Shown here: in pieces, positions 47,553-59,800 of the stretch
Numbering within the stretch: position 1 is the first letter of the stretch
How the letters are laid out: the number at the start of each line of letters is the position of its first letter
NCBI RefSeq assembly: GCF_000003195.3
Contig: NC_012871.2
Coordinates: forward strand, 11,333,997-11,397,996
DNA length: 64,000 bases
DNA from: Sorghum bicolor
Lineage: Eukaryota > Streptophyta > Magnoliopsida > Poales > Poaceae
Reading direction: 5' to 3'
Program-made: the position numbers and the translations under genes
The notes under the pieces: generated by a model
Told to the model about the DNA's origin: nothing
Databases searched by the model: none
Seen by the model: the letters and a program-made list of their open reading frames with translations, nothing else

Positions 47553-48265
47553 TCATGATTTGGTTGAGGTGGAGGAGCTAATGAACACCTTACACGCAGG
47601 TAGTGAGAAGGAGAAGAGTCATACGAGGACTGTCGCCTTGGTATTGACCTTGTTGGGATGTGTCATGGTAAAATGGAAACCACACTCTTGCATTGCCACC
47701 GGAGATGCTATGGTGATGAGGAGAAGCAGCAGAATGGGTGGGCTGTCGTGCTTGGCTCATAGAGGCCATTGCTCTCTTATATCATAAGCTAGGGGTATGG
47801 GTTAAATTTCTTCTCCCGTTACAAGTTACTACAACACAAGGACATGTTTGGTACGAAATAATAAAGAAGAAGATGACTTGATAGCATGATTATATTCATG
47901 TGCAACTATGAATGTGTCCACAAAATGTGTCTGGCCTCTACTTGAATATAAAATTATAAATACACAACAAATGTCTGCAAACAAAAGGTCACAAATTTGA
48001 AGTGATTCTTCCAACCAATATATATACTAGGGCACCCTTTCTTTGGAGCGACTTCAAGAAAACTGAGGGAACTTTTAGCTCTCGCTCCTCGCAAAAGCAA
48101 AAGCAAAAACAAAAACAAAAGAACTTTTAGCTCTGCCCTGTGTATGATGATGTGCATGGAATAATATGCAAAGAACGCAAAGAGCTAATGATGGAAATGA
48201 GAGGTATCGAGAAACAAGACAGCAGGAGGGGCTTTCATCCACAAAAATATCCGATCCACAAGAGA
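47553..48265 (+). repeat. Degenerate repeat-module copy
   Basis: Parallels the 49190-49870 module: GGAGAAGCAGCAGAATGGGTG, an AAGAAGATGACTTGATAGCATG stretch, a TATA-like sequence (CCAATATATATACTAGGGCACC, about 48014) and ATGATGGAAATGAGAGGTATC (48186). The short frame from that ATG reads MMEMRGIEKQ and stays open for about 45 codons. Possibly the remnant first exon of a duplicated gene; no family recognised. Confidence 0.55.
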
Positions 48266-48818
48266 TGTTGGATCCAAAGTGATGGGTACGTGTGCAGAGA
48301 GAGTTTTCACTTTTTAGACGTGGGTTGCTCGATAACAACACGATGGAGCAGTCATGGAGGATTACTGCCACGATAGAGCCCAATCTTGAAAAATGCATAA
48401 AAAAAGAATTCGGCAAGGCGAGTTGATATCTGTGCAGGGTCGTGGATTACGGTAGAGAGCTGATGTGTTTTTTATTTATCATTTCATCTCAGCCGTTGGA
48501 TTACGGTAGAGCTGATGTGTTTTGTGTGAGGAGATGGGTGGATGACACGTGGGTCTAGGGTGTATAGCTGTCAGAGGGACACCTTATTTCCTGCATGTCA
48601 CAGGTGTCATGTGTTTTATTAAACTGTCTGGCGTGTAGCGCTAGACCATCCAGTAGGTCATATGCTATACAAAAACTGTGTAGACTTGTCAGCTTGATAT
48701 GCAAGTTTCTGATATTATATTTTTTTTTAAAGTACAGACTAAGCTTCTGATACTTGTGAAAAAAGAGTTAACACGACTGGGCGTGATATAGTACGTGAAA
48801 TTAAAGAAGGTATACTTA

Positions 48819-48957
48819 GGCCTTGTTTAGTTTGCAAAAATTTTCAAGATTCTCCGTCACATCGAATCTTTGGTCACATACATAAAGCACTAAATAAAGA
48901 TAAAAATAAAAACTAATTACACAGTTTACCTGAAATTTGTGAGATGAATCTTATCAA
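48819..48957. mobile_element. Truncated Tourist-like MITE
   Basis: Begins GGCCTTGTTTAGTTTGC after TTA and follows the MITE at 61257-61491 through AACTAATTACACAGTTTACC to GAGATGAATCTTAT. It then breaks off into unrelated sequence; the right half is missing. Confidence 0.75.
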
Positions 48958-49180
48958 GCATGAGTCAACCCTCTCCCTCTCGCCGCTACGGAAGGGAGAG
49001 GAGGGGCCACAACACAACTGAAACTCGCTTGGGGCCCATGGGCCTGCGGAGTACCTTCCAGAGGAAACCTCTCTACACGGACCCCCCCCCCCCCCCCTCC
49101 TCTCACCCGGTCAAGTTTCAGGCTTGGACTTTGTCCCTGACCTTGAGGATTATAGCGTGACAGACACAGCGTCACATAGT
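48958..49180. other. Unassigned sequence with a 16-base poly-C run
   Basis: GC-rich stretch with an uninterrupted C run at 49082-49097. The ORFs on both strands are low-complexity artefacts. Confidence 0.4.
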
Positions 49181-49189
49181 ATTTTGCCT

Positions 49190-49870
49190 AATAAACTCAT
49201 TTAAATTGTCATCTATACATGCGTAAATGAGAAACTATGGATATACAATGTAGTTTATTCCCTAAACAGGAATTGAAAAACATATAAATGGTAAAAAAAA
49301 GTTTCAACCATGTATTTTATGTCGTGATAAAAGTGGAAACGCATGTTTGCAATCCGAGAATGGTGAGCAGAAGCGATAGAATGGGTGGGGTGTGTTGCTT
49401 AACTCGTAGATGGCGTTGACCTGTGGTCAAGTCATGTTTACTCTGCTCATGACGTGTCTATTTACAACACACACGCACATACTCGTAGTATCAAGTAATA
49501 GAGGAGAAAGATGCCTTGCGAGCAAGAGTCGCAATTATAGTATTCTGCATGCACAACTATTGAATGCATCGATATATACATCGCCTACTTGAATATAAAT
49601 ACACACAACAAATGTTAGCAAAGTGAAGGTAACAAATTGAAACGATTCTCGATCTTCATTCTGACCAATATATATACACACAAGGGCACGTCCTTTCTTT
49701 GGAACCACAGCAAATTATCACTCATAAAGAAATTTTAGCTCGCTCCTGAAAAAAAAACACATAACTTTTAGGTCTGCCCTGAGTCGTATCAATCATGTGG
49801 AGTGCAAAGGAAGGCAAGCAGCAGATGATAGAAATGAGAGGCATCGAGAAACAACCTTGCAGTAGTAGTT
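49190..49870 (+). repeat. Most complete copy of the repeat module
   Basis: Contains in order ATAAACTCATTTAAATTGTC, GAGCAGAAGCGATAGAATGGG, AGAGGAGAAAGATGCCTTGCG, a GAATATAAATACACACAAC stretch, a TATA-like CCAATATATATACACACAAGG (about 49665) and ATGATAGAAATGAGAGGCATC (about 49826). The same order recurs elsewhere in the window, which defines the module. No complete ORF. Confidence 0.6.
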
Positions 49871-50390
49871 TTCTTTCGAGCTTGGCTTAAATTATCCGAT
49901 CCCCAAGAAATTTTAGCTCGCTCTCAAGCTAAGCAGCTGGGGTATGAGAATATGGGCACGTTTCTTATTCCACAAACTTCGTCCCGAAACGCGGGACAGG
50001 AATATCATAGGACATCATTCCCAAATGCAATGGAACGCGAATCGTATCCAGAAGCAACAAGAGGAATGTTGAGTACCAAACGCCTGTGGAACGTGACTCG
50101 CAGCCATAGCGATTCGGGGACATACGAAGCTTAGGCGCGGAAGAAAACGCACCTCAAAAGAAGATGATGATGAATTGATGTGAGAGGGCTATGAGTATCT
50201 ATTTTAACAAGCATGTAGTCATATAATCATGTTCATGTAGTACACCAGTGCACTTTTGCTTAAATGGACATATTTGCTAGTAATACTTACTCCATCTATT
50301 ATTGTTTGATTTAGATCAAATCATACATGTAACATTTGCCTAATCTATATCTCCTATATAAAGATAAACCCCACTAGCACATATAATTAC
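49871..50390. other. Non-coding region
   Basis: No supported gene or complete transposon. Confidence 0.4.
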
Positions 50391-50559
50391 TCCCTCCGTT
50401 CTGCGTTCAACGGTAGTTGCGTGAAAGGAGGACGTTAGCTTGTTTCAATGGCACTTTGGACGCTGATGCCCCTCTGTGTGAGCCCGTTCACATACTCTTG
50501 TCATTAATTGCGCCGTCCTCCAGTGAAGAGATTGTGCGCTGAACGTCCAACGCAAGTCT

Positions 50560-50735
50560 AGCACCATGCAAAAATTTAAAAAATACAGCAGCCCAAGTCC
50601 AGTACCATGCAAAATTTTAAAAAATACAGCAGCCGCCACGAATTGAACCGGCGACCTTTGGTCTTAGCTATAGAGTCTTGGCCAGCTAAGTTACAATTGA
50701 CTGTTGTAGGGTAGCACCACACACTGTATTTAATA
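50560..50735 (-). repeat. tRNA-like / possible SINE remnant
   Basis: On the minus strand, TTAGCTGGCCAAGA (box A-like) is followed about 30 nt later by GGTTCAATTCG (box B-like), after which a 30-bp phrase, TACAGCAGCC with an A-rich tract, is repeated twice. It resembles a tRNA-derived SINE head, but no TSD or convincing cloverleaf was found. Confidence 0.3.
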
Positions 50736-50739
50736 AAGA

Positions 50740-51725
50740 CAAGACAGGAAAACTAACCCCTAATTAATCATCCCTTGGTAATCATACTCATGTTCTAAAT
50801 ATCATCTAATTAGGATACAGAGGAATATGATAGTTTCTCTTCATCCACTAACATGTATTTGGTTCTCCACAAAGATGTGTCAATCCATCCATCAAAGTTA
50901 GTTTAAGATAGTTTCACTCATATAACAATAAATATAACCAATCTAATTTCTTTTTAAATTATTTGGAATACCCACAACAACACGTGGGGTATCTACCTAG
51001 TGTTTTTTAATGACATATATTTCTCGTTCCATTTCGATTTGGTACGTGTTCTCTTTCGATTTGGTACACGTTTCGTAAACATCTTCCTTATTTTCGGGAA
51101 CGTGTTCCATGTCATCGTTTTATTTCGATTTGGTACGTGTTCCGTTTAGGTTTGATACGAGCTGCAGCTGTATACCCCTCTCGTTCCATAGGTTTTGAAG
51201 ATGTTGTACAGCGTACCACGTTTCCGTACCACGTCCCCAACGTTCGGGGAACATGGCTGCTAAGCTCTGAAGACAGTGTCAAGAAAGATGCCTTGAGAGC
51301 AAAAAAAAAGAGCCATTGAGCCTTGACCACGTTTTCTATTGGCCTGCGCTTCCCCTCTTTTTTTTCTTTTCTTTTTTTTGGTTCTAGCTTCCCAAAAATT
51401 TCCGTGTTGTCACATGGTATGTAGCTTCCGGTTATTAGTCTAAAGCTACCATTTTATTTATCATTTCATCTCGGCCGTTGAAAGTTTATATTTTCACGGA
51501 TTAATATGAGAATTTATTGAGTATCATACATAGTGCAATGGTACGGATACAGGAAGCAATCTATAGGTTAGGAGTTTGACTTCCCCGTTCTCAAAAAAAA
51601 AAAGGGCCACGTGCTCCTTGTGCTATATTGGAGCCACCCTGTCTTCGGCGGGACATATACGGATAGTAGCGAAGCTAGAGTAAAATTAAGAGGGTGCATT
51701 TGGTTTTTGATGTATAAACTTGTGT
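50740..51725. other. Non-coding region
   Basis: AT-rich. A TTTCGATTTGGTACGTGTTC phrase is repeated about three times between 51028 and 51145. No gene seen. Confidence 0.4.
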
Positions 51726-51849
51726 TATTAGAGCATTTTCAAGATATTAGCTAAATCATTTTCTTAAGATAAATTTAGCTATTTGAAGAAAAAAATTTTC
51801 CAACAGACTCTGTAAATAACTCTCCAATCTATCACTACACCACAGCCCT

Positions 51850-52045
51850 AATACAGCGTCACATATGTGTCGTTATAAATGAACTAGTACCATTCAATAT
51901 TCAGTCGGTATACCATGTCTACCGATTATTTGTCGGAAAACATTTGTTTGGCATTCGAGCATCGGTCGTTATAAATTTTGGGCTATATGGTTCAACGATT
52001 TATCGGGACAGTTCATCAAAGAGAGCCCACCATTGGTCGGAATAG
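51850..52045. repeat. Left subterminal repeats of CACTA-C
   Basis: Recurring CGGT-centred motifs such as GTCGGTATACC, CATCGGTCGTTATAAA and TTGGTCGGAATAG, in both orientations, within 220 bp of the terminus. Probable TNPA-type binding sites. Confidence 0.6.
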
Positions 52046-52329
52046 GGCCATACCCCTTCGGCGCCCGGCCCGTTTAGAAGAGCCCCAAACCCTAACTTAT
52101 CCCCTCCTGCCGTCCACTCCTGTGCGCCCGAAATAGAGAAGAGGAGACGGCGGCGCGTAGGCGACTGGTGGCGGCGCGTACACGGCGGCGCGAAGGCGAC
52201 TGGCGGCGGCGCGACTGGCGACTGGCGGAGGAGCGAGGAGCTCGTTCAAGCTGGAGCACACCCTCGGTTCGTAAGTACCCCCGGCCTCCAATCCCTTCCC
52301 TGTTCCAAGTCGCTGCTCCAATCCCCTCC

Positions 52330-52525
52330 CCGACCTGGAGAAGCTGCCGTCGCAGCCGGCGGCGAGCTTCCACATGAAGCGTGTCACGATGTGGTGCACG
52401 GCCACCAGCGTCTCCACCTTGGCGAACTCGTTCCCGGGGCAGATGCGCGCGCCGCCGCCGAACGGGAAGATGGCCGGGGTCGAACCGGCCGGGGTCCGGG
52501 AAGATGGCCGGGCTCCACTGCATGG
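52330..52525 (-). pseudogene. Captured cytochrome P450 fragment (antisense in CACTA-C)
   Basis: On the minus strand the segment encodes [13 protein letters not shown] and, after a frameshifting gap, [17 protein letters not shown] followed by [21 protein letters not shown]. The second part contains the P450 heme-binding signature FxxGxRxCxG with its cysteine. It resembles C-terminal exons of CYP85-clan plant P450s. A 17-base phrase (GGGAAGATGGCCGGGGT type) repeated on both sides of the gap suggests the deletion mechanism. It lies in the GC-rich leader of the element, opposite to the transposase gene. It is far too short to be a functional enzyme. Confidence 0.85.
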
Positions 52526-52683
52526 AAGGATTAGTGATTCCCTGTTTTGCTCTCTAGATGCTTTGATTCAGTTTAGAATTTATTTATATTTGGGCTTTGA
52601 GGCTGGATACTTTATAGTTTGCATATCCAGTTAGAGCAACTCCCTTTCTATGTATCTTCAACTATCATTTTAGTCTTCTATGT

Positions 52684-52882
52684 ATTCAGAGATATTTGCA
52701 TTGATATTCAGAACTATTTGCATTGGTATTTAGTAATATTTGCATTGGTATTCAGAAATATTTGCATTGGTATTCAGAAATATTTGCATTGGTATTCAAA
52801 AATATTTGCATTGGTATTCAGAAATATTTGCATTGGTATTCAGAAATATTTGCATTGGTATTCAGAAATATTTGCATGGGTA
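52684..52882. repeat. 22-bp minisatellite
   Basis: About nine tandem copies of ATATTTGCATTGGTATTCAGAA, the outer ones diverged. It lies between the GC-rich leader and the first transposase exon of CACTA-C, probably in a 5'-UTR or intron. The translated repeats seen in it are by-products. Confidence 0.9.
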
Positions 52883-53164
52883 ATCAAATCTACTTGTACA
52901 TGTACTCATCTTATGTCATGTGTACTCACACTACAGGTGCCTTGTTGAGTTGGTGTTGTAGCTGAAAGAATCTCCACAGGACCGTTTACTCCAGCTTTAA
53001 GCCTAAGTGGCAACGGTATGATCCTCTATCTGCAGCTACATGCCATCTTTGTTAATATTGTTTGAGATCATGAACACGACAATCGTGTTTAAATTAAAGC
53101 TGCTTATGGTATTTATTTATTTTATAGTTCATTTCTAAAGTTGCTTGATATTTCACAAAGAAGG

Positions 53165-56100
53165 ATGGATAAATCATGGATCGATAATGATGCTAGGTAC
53201 CAACACTATTTTTAGAAAGACTAAAAGTTCTATCTTCAGTTAACATAGGAATTAACTTAAAAACTGCATGTAGGCACACCGAGATGTATCAACAAGGGGT
53301 GAACAATTTCATAGCTTTTGCATTTGAGAATTCAGCTGTAGGAAGCAAGATATTATGCCCTTGTACAAAGTGTGTTAACTCATTTTGGAAAGAGGGAAGT
53401 GAAGTACGTGAGCATTTGATATGTGATGGGTTTTTAAAAGGGTACAGGACATGGACCTTACATGGAGAAGTTAGCTCTTATTTGAATCATGGAAATGATG
53501 GTGTTGAACTTATGGAGGAGACTGACGAAGATGATAACATCTCTGATTTCCTTAGAGATTTAGCTGCTGGTATAGATGACAGAGGGGATTTTGATCACAA
53601 CAATGAAGACCTAGAGCCCTGTGCAGAGCTAGCTGCCATTAAAAAGTTAGTATCAGAGAATAAAAAAGAGTTATACCCTGGTTGCAAGAAATATACACAG
53701 CTGCGTTTCCTAATTAGGTTACTCCACACCAAACTCCTTGGAGGGTGGAGTGATAAGAGTTTTAACCTGCTACTAGATCTACTAAATGATGCATTACCTG
53801 AGGGTTCGATGCTACCTAGAAACTTTCATGAAGCTAAGAAATTGGTGAAATCGATAGGAATCGGATACAATAGTATTCATGCTTGTGAAAATGACTGCAT
53901 TCTATTTTGGAAGGATAAAGAGGGGTTGGATTCCTGTCCAAAATGTAAGGCTTCTTGGTGGAAATCAATAAGGAAGGCCTATGATGGAAAACATGTATAT
54001 AAGGTTCCTAAAAAGGTTCTCCGCTACTTTCCAATAAAGAAATGTCTTCAACGCTTATTTCTATCATCTAAAACAGCTAGTCTAGTGAGATGGCATGATG
54101 AAGGCCGAAAAAAGGATGGTCTACTTAGGCATCCTGCAGATTCTCTACTATGGCAAGACTTTGATAAGAAACATCCAGAATTTGCTAAAGATAGCCGAAA
54201 TATCCGTTTAGCATTTGCCACTGATGGTTTCAATCCATTTAGGACCATGAATGTTACTTATAGTGTTTGGCCTGGTATTTGTATTCCCTACAACTTTCCA
54301 CCTTCAATGTGCATGAAGAAATCAAATTTCATCCTCTCTTTGTTGATCCCTGGTCCAGAAGCTCCTGGAAGTGATATGGATGTCTATTATCAGCCACTAG
54401 TTGAAGATCTATTAGATTTGTTTACCAAGGGAGTTAGAACATACGATGCTTCGAAAGGGGAGTTTTTTCAGTTGAGGGCAGCAGTACTATGGACTATTAC
54501 TGACTTCCCTGGTTTAGGCTATGTGTCCGGGTCTGTCACATCTGGTGAAGCTGGATGTCCTGATTGTCATAGCTACACATGTTCACTTAGGCTTGGGAAT
54601 GGTAGCAAGACTTGTTATATGGGTCATCGCAGGTTCTTGCCTGAAAACCACCCATTTAGGTTTGATGCTAATAAGTTTGATGGTAAAACTGAATTTAGGG
54701 CAGCACCTACTCCACTTTCTGGGGAGCAGATTTTGGAGTGCACTAAAGACATTAATCATATTTTTGGTAAAGATCCTTCTAGAAAGAAACCAGCAAGCAA
54801 GAGACGTAAGGAAGGAGAGCCATTGGTCATACTGAAAAGGAGATGTATATGGTTTAAACTACCTTATTGGAAAGATTTGATGTTGCGACATAACTTTGAC
54901 TTCATGCACATAGGAAAAAACGTGAGTGAAAGCTTAGTTAATACATTCCTAGGCACAGAAGGGAAATCCAAGGATAATTTGAATTCTCGTTTGGACCTTC
55001 AAGCTCTAGGTATTAGAAGTGATCTCCACCCTATTGAAGTGGATGGCCAACTTTATTTACCACCAGCTCCATACTCAATGAGTCCCGATGAGAAGAAATT
55101 ATTCTGTCAAGTCCTGAAGGGGGTCAAGTTTCCTGATGGATACGCCTCTGATATACGTCAAAATATACATGTTAGTGAGAGGAAGATATTTGGCCTTAAG
55201 AGTCACGAGAGCCACATTATTTTACAACACTTGCTTCCACTAGCTGTGAGAAAAATATTGCCTGAAACTGTGAGTGCTGCAGTGATCCATATATGTAATT
55301 TTTTCAAGAAACTTTCCTCCCCTGTCATTAGAATAAGTGATATGGAAAATTTAGAGGTTGAAATAGCTGAAACATTGAGCCTTCTTGAGACTATATTCCT
55401 TCCTATCTTCTTTGACATCATGGTCCACTTGATGGTTCATCTTCCTGCCCAAGCAAAGATACCTGGACCAGTTCATTTTCGTAGTATGTGGCCTGTGGAG
55501 AGGTATCTGATGAGACTGAAGGGTTCTGTTCGTACAAAAAGTCACCCTGAGGGATCAATGATGGAGTGGTCTAATTTTACAGAATGCCTTACACTTTTTT
55601 CACGCTACTTACATGATGGGACTCAGACCACACCTCAGTTTGGAGATGAAGAATGTACCACAACTCCTTTCTTTGGTACCATTGGTCGAGGATTGGCCAG
55701 AAAGTGTTTAGTGAGTATTGATCACAAGACATGGCTGCAAGCCCATAGATATGTTTTGTTCAACTATGACAGTATACAACCTTACTTGGAGTAAGTTATC
55801 TAGACCCATTGTCACACTTTTCATCACATGGTTGGTTTTCTTTGCATACTAAAGTGATAAACTGATGCACCTTGCAGCAAGCATGCTCACTATCTATCAT
55901 CAATTGGTCTTCGAAATAGACGAGACATCAATTGCATGCATCATGAATCCTTTCATGAGTGGTTTAGGCTGCATGTAAGTAGTAATAAAACCTAACACTA
56001 GTAAATTTGGATTTTGCATGTATATTAATTGTAATTTCAAAATCACAGGTGGAGGAAATGGGAGAGGAAGCCCCTGATGAGATAAAAATTTTAGCTAAGG

Positions 56101-56844
56101 GGCCTGCAATGTTTGCACATAAATATAGTAGTTATAACATAAATGGATTCAACATTCACATAGTTTCTTATGATGAGGGTAGACCTATTCAAAGTAGTGG
56201 GGTTGCTCTAGTTGCTGAGTCCCCAAACTTTGAAAGTGGTAATAATGATAGCCTGTTAGTAGGAAGCAAGACATATTTTGCTATTATAACTGAAATTCTT
56301 GAACTGAACTATCACCACAAAGGAAATGTGGTGCTTTTCAAGTGTGATTGGGTCGACAACCGTGTGCGAAACAAATGGGTACAAACAGATCATTTTGGGA
56401 TCACATCTGTGAATTTTAAGCATTTATTCAATACAGGTGAAAAGATATCCGATGAGCCTTTCATTTTAGCAACTCAAGCAACTCAAGTATACTATGTCCC
56501 TGAAGCAGTTGATACTGAGTGGGTTGTTGTTGTTCAGTCAGTCCAAAGAGATGTGTGTGACTTTGATAACTTGGAGGATGATCACATTGCTAATCATAAT
56601 GGCCTAGTGTACCTGCCTAATATAAATGGCAATGTGACTGTGGATATTATTAATGGGGTTGTCCCATCTATTAGAACAGACATAGATGGTATTATTGTTG
56701 CTAAAAAGAATGATAGAAAAGGTTCTAGAAAGTAAGTTTTCTATGTATATTGTTGCTACAGACTCACATATTGTGTTTATTGTTTTCCTCTGAGTATTGC
56801 TATGTTTTTTGTCCATTCATAGGAGGAAGCATGCCGACAACTAG
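53165..56844 (+). CDS. TNP2-type CACTA transposase (CACTA-C), frame uninterrupted
   Basis: Five exons are inferred from GT-AG sites: 53165-53196, 53274-55790, 55878-55974, 56049-56731 and 56823-56844. They total 3351 nt and 1116 residues with no internal stop. It starts MDKSWIDND, typical of TNP2. Transpos_assoc has CPCTKCVN; zinc-like CPKCKASWW follows; the Transposase_21 core has FATDGFNPF and FDFMH; the DUF4218-like part has MVHLMVHLPAQ and PVERYLMRLKG; a DUF4216-like C-terminus follows. It should bind the element's termini and cut DNA. The short last exon gives a basic KRKH tail and overlaps the start of the TNPA-like gene out of frame. Without the last splice, translation would stop at 56735. 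Confidence 0.87.
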
Positions 56845-59800
56845 GAGAACCAGTAAGGATGCCCCTGTCAATCCTTATGAGAAATGTCGAAATGAAACAA
56901 TTGCAGCGAACAACAGGAAGCTTCAATCTCTAAATCTGCCTCCTATGCAGAACTTAGGACAAAATGGTCAATCTAGTAAAAGAACAAAGGTGTTAGACAA
57001 AATCATTGCATATTTCTGTTGCATATTGATAACTTTTATTTATAGTGTTATGTCCCTTTTTCTATAGAGAACACACCAATCAAATGATGCAGCAGCTGAT
57101 TTGCCCAATCTGCGCCGGTCACAAAGACAGGCTGAAATTGCAAGTCAGCAGATTGAAGAAGAAGACCCTGAGTATCAACCAAATGGAGATGATTTAATCA
57201 ATGATGAAGGTCTTGTATAGTGTTACATGCTGCATCACAAATATCGTTTCATGTTACATGTTTCTAATTTAAAATTGTTTACTACAGATCATCATACTAT
57301 TTCACCAAAGAAGAGGAAAGCAAGAAGCATCACAAGGATGGATAACTTGTTTGCAAGAACACCAAACATGTCTAAGATCCCAATAATGCTCAATGAATTT
57401 GCACAGCCTATTGGAGATTATTATAGACAATTTTCTAGTGTTATTGGTTGTCTAGTGAGAAAGAGTTTATCTGTTGGTTGTTCAGACTCGAGGCATGTTG
57501 ATATTAACAAGAAAAACCAAGTGTGGGAAGCTTTAAAGGTAATGCCCCTACCCTGTCCTCTTGACATGTATACTGATTTGGCATGAAGTGTGGGTGGTTC
57601 CATCCCAATCCTCTTTAGATTATTGTGTTAAGGACTGATTTGGTGTGTTTTATTCATGAAACATAGGAAATCTATGACATTGATGAGGCGGCCAAAAACT
57701 GGGTTCTGCTCACTGTTGCAAGGAAATGGAAGGAATTTAAGTCTACCTTGAAGGCAGATTTTTTTAATGAAAATTTAACAAATGAGCAACTGCAGCGAAA
57801 ACATGGTGATAGAGTTAAAGATGATGACTGGAAGTTTCTGATTAAGCATTGGACCTCTCCTGAATTTGAAGTGAGATAATTTTTATCTATGCATATTTGG
57901 ACTTGTGTACTTCAATATATTTGCAAAATCTAACTGTTTGTATCCTAGGCTCGAAGGGAAATATCGAAAGCTAATCGTGCCAAGTTGGGGATACATCATA
58001 CCTCTAGAAGCAAGAGCTTTGCTGCTTATAGGCATGAAATGGTATAGAAGATGCATTGAATTTTAGTGCATTTATTTTGCTGCCGTTATAACACAGAATT
58101 GAAACAATTTCAGAGTGTACAGCTAGGGAGACCGGTTCGAAGAGATGAAGTCTATATTAGAACACATACAAGGAAAACTGGAGTTCCAACCCAACAAGCA
58201 GTGCCAATAATTGTAAGTTCTTTCATAATAGAATTGTAGTCAGTAGCTGAATTGATCTTTCATAACTGATTTGATATTTGCATAACATCCAACTTCCTTT
58301 TTGTTAGAACAAACTTAAATCAATTGCTGAAGCCCACCCAGAGTTGACAGAAAGATCAATTCAACAAGGTGATGTTCTTGCTGCTGCCTGTGGAGAAAAG
58401 GAGCCAAGAGGGCATGTTCGGGCTTTGGGTCTAGGACCAACTCCCCAAGACATTGGTACCCCTGGTTTGAGGTGCTACAAGTCAACAAGGCTACAAATGG
58501 AAGTTCTAGCTCATCACAAGGTTGAGAGTGACAAAGCCGCTCTTGAACGACGCATACAAGAATTGGAAGAGCAACTGCAGGAAAGAAGAAATTTGGAAAT
58601 AAGCTCGTAGAATTGTTCTAACTCACGGAGCCATGTGGTAAATGTCTTCTCCCGACTTAGAATTACTTCAGTCTTGATTATTGAATGTATGTTATACTGG
58701 ATATTAATGTGACATGTTATGACTTCTCTTGTCTTGTTTATGTAGAGTCCAAGGTCTCAAGAACATGTTGATGAGGCACAAGCACATGATGGTCAAGCAT
58801 TTGAAGATGAGGTTTTTCCATATATTAATGATAACTCTGAACAATCTGATCAAGAAGATTATTTGCTTCTTCGTAGGCCTCCTGCTGCCCCATCTACACA
58901 GCTTGGTAATTTCCTATCTACACAGCGTGCTGCTGCCTTATCTGCACGTGCTTCTGCCCTACCTACACCTCATGCTCCTACCCTATCTGATCAACATACT
59001 CCTGCCCTCTCTGAGCGTGCTGCTACCTTGTCTGCATTGCGTGGTCTTGCCTTATCTGTGCAGCCTGCTACTGCCCCGTCCACGCAACATGCTACTAACC
59101 TATCCGCGCAGCCTGCTAATGCCTCGTCCATGCAGCGTGCTGCTGGCCAGTTCGCGCAGCGTGCTGCTGGCCTATCCGCGCAGCATCCTGCTGCCCTGTC
59201 CACGTCGACACATCGTGCTGGTGGCTTGTCCACGCAACCTGCTCCTGCGCCATCTTCGCAACGTGCTAGTGCCTCCTCTGTGCACAGTGTTGTGGGAGGA
59301 TCAAAGAATCAACTTATGGACTGCAGCGCTACCAGTCCCATGAAGAATGTAGTCCCAACAAGGAAGAATAAAGGCCCTCGTGTTTCACCTGATGATCTTG
59401 TAATTACTTCAATCTAATGGTGCTTTCAGTTCTAACAGTTCTATAAATGTGTTTATTTTTTGCTGACAAGTCCATAAACTATTTGTGTAGGTTGGAAAGG
59501 AGGTCACATTATATGCCATGTTGCGACCAGAAATTGTGGGTAAGGCGGTTGTTATTTCAACAAATCCAACCAATGTACTAGGAGGCCAAGCTCTAGGAAG
59601 GCTATTTTGTGAAGGTTGTGATCAAAAGGGATACAATGCTACCTCGCCCTTATGGTGGCATTGAGACTTTGGCTGATGCTAAGTCAATGCCAGTTCAGTG
59701 GCCATACAACAGGGTAATAGACTAGACAAGACTTTGTTTCTTTTATTCATATGTGGTAAGTTAATAAAGTGTCTAATTACTGATATTTCTTACAGTTGAA

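Noticed and set aside
50560..50735. Genuine tRNA gene
   Set aside because: Box A- and B-like phrases are present but stems do not pair convincingly and no T-run terminator follows; listed only as a possible SINE remnant.
51540..51605. SINE 3' end (TTAGGAGTTTGACTTCC followed by an A run)
   Set aside because: The box B match is poor and no head or TSD could be placed.
52092..52523. Functional cytochrome P450 gene
   Set aside because: Only about 65 C-terminal codons are present, with an internal gap and frameshift, embedded in a CACTA leader.
52684..52882. CRISPR-like array
   Set aside because: The units are directly adjacent 22-bp repeats with no spacers, in a plant transposon; it is a minisatellite.
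58729..59343. 204-codon Leu/Pro-rich ORF
   Set aside because: It is an out-of-frame reading of the Ala/Ser repeat exon of the TNPA-like gene; the splice-consistent frame is the other one.
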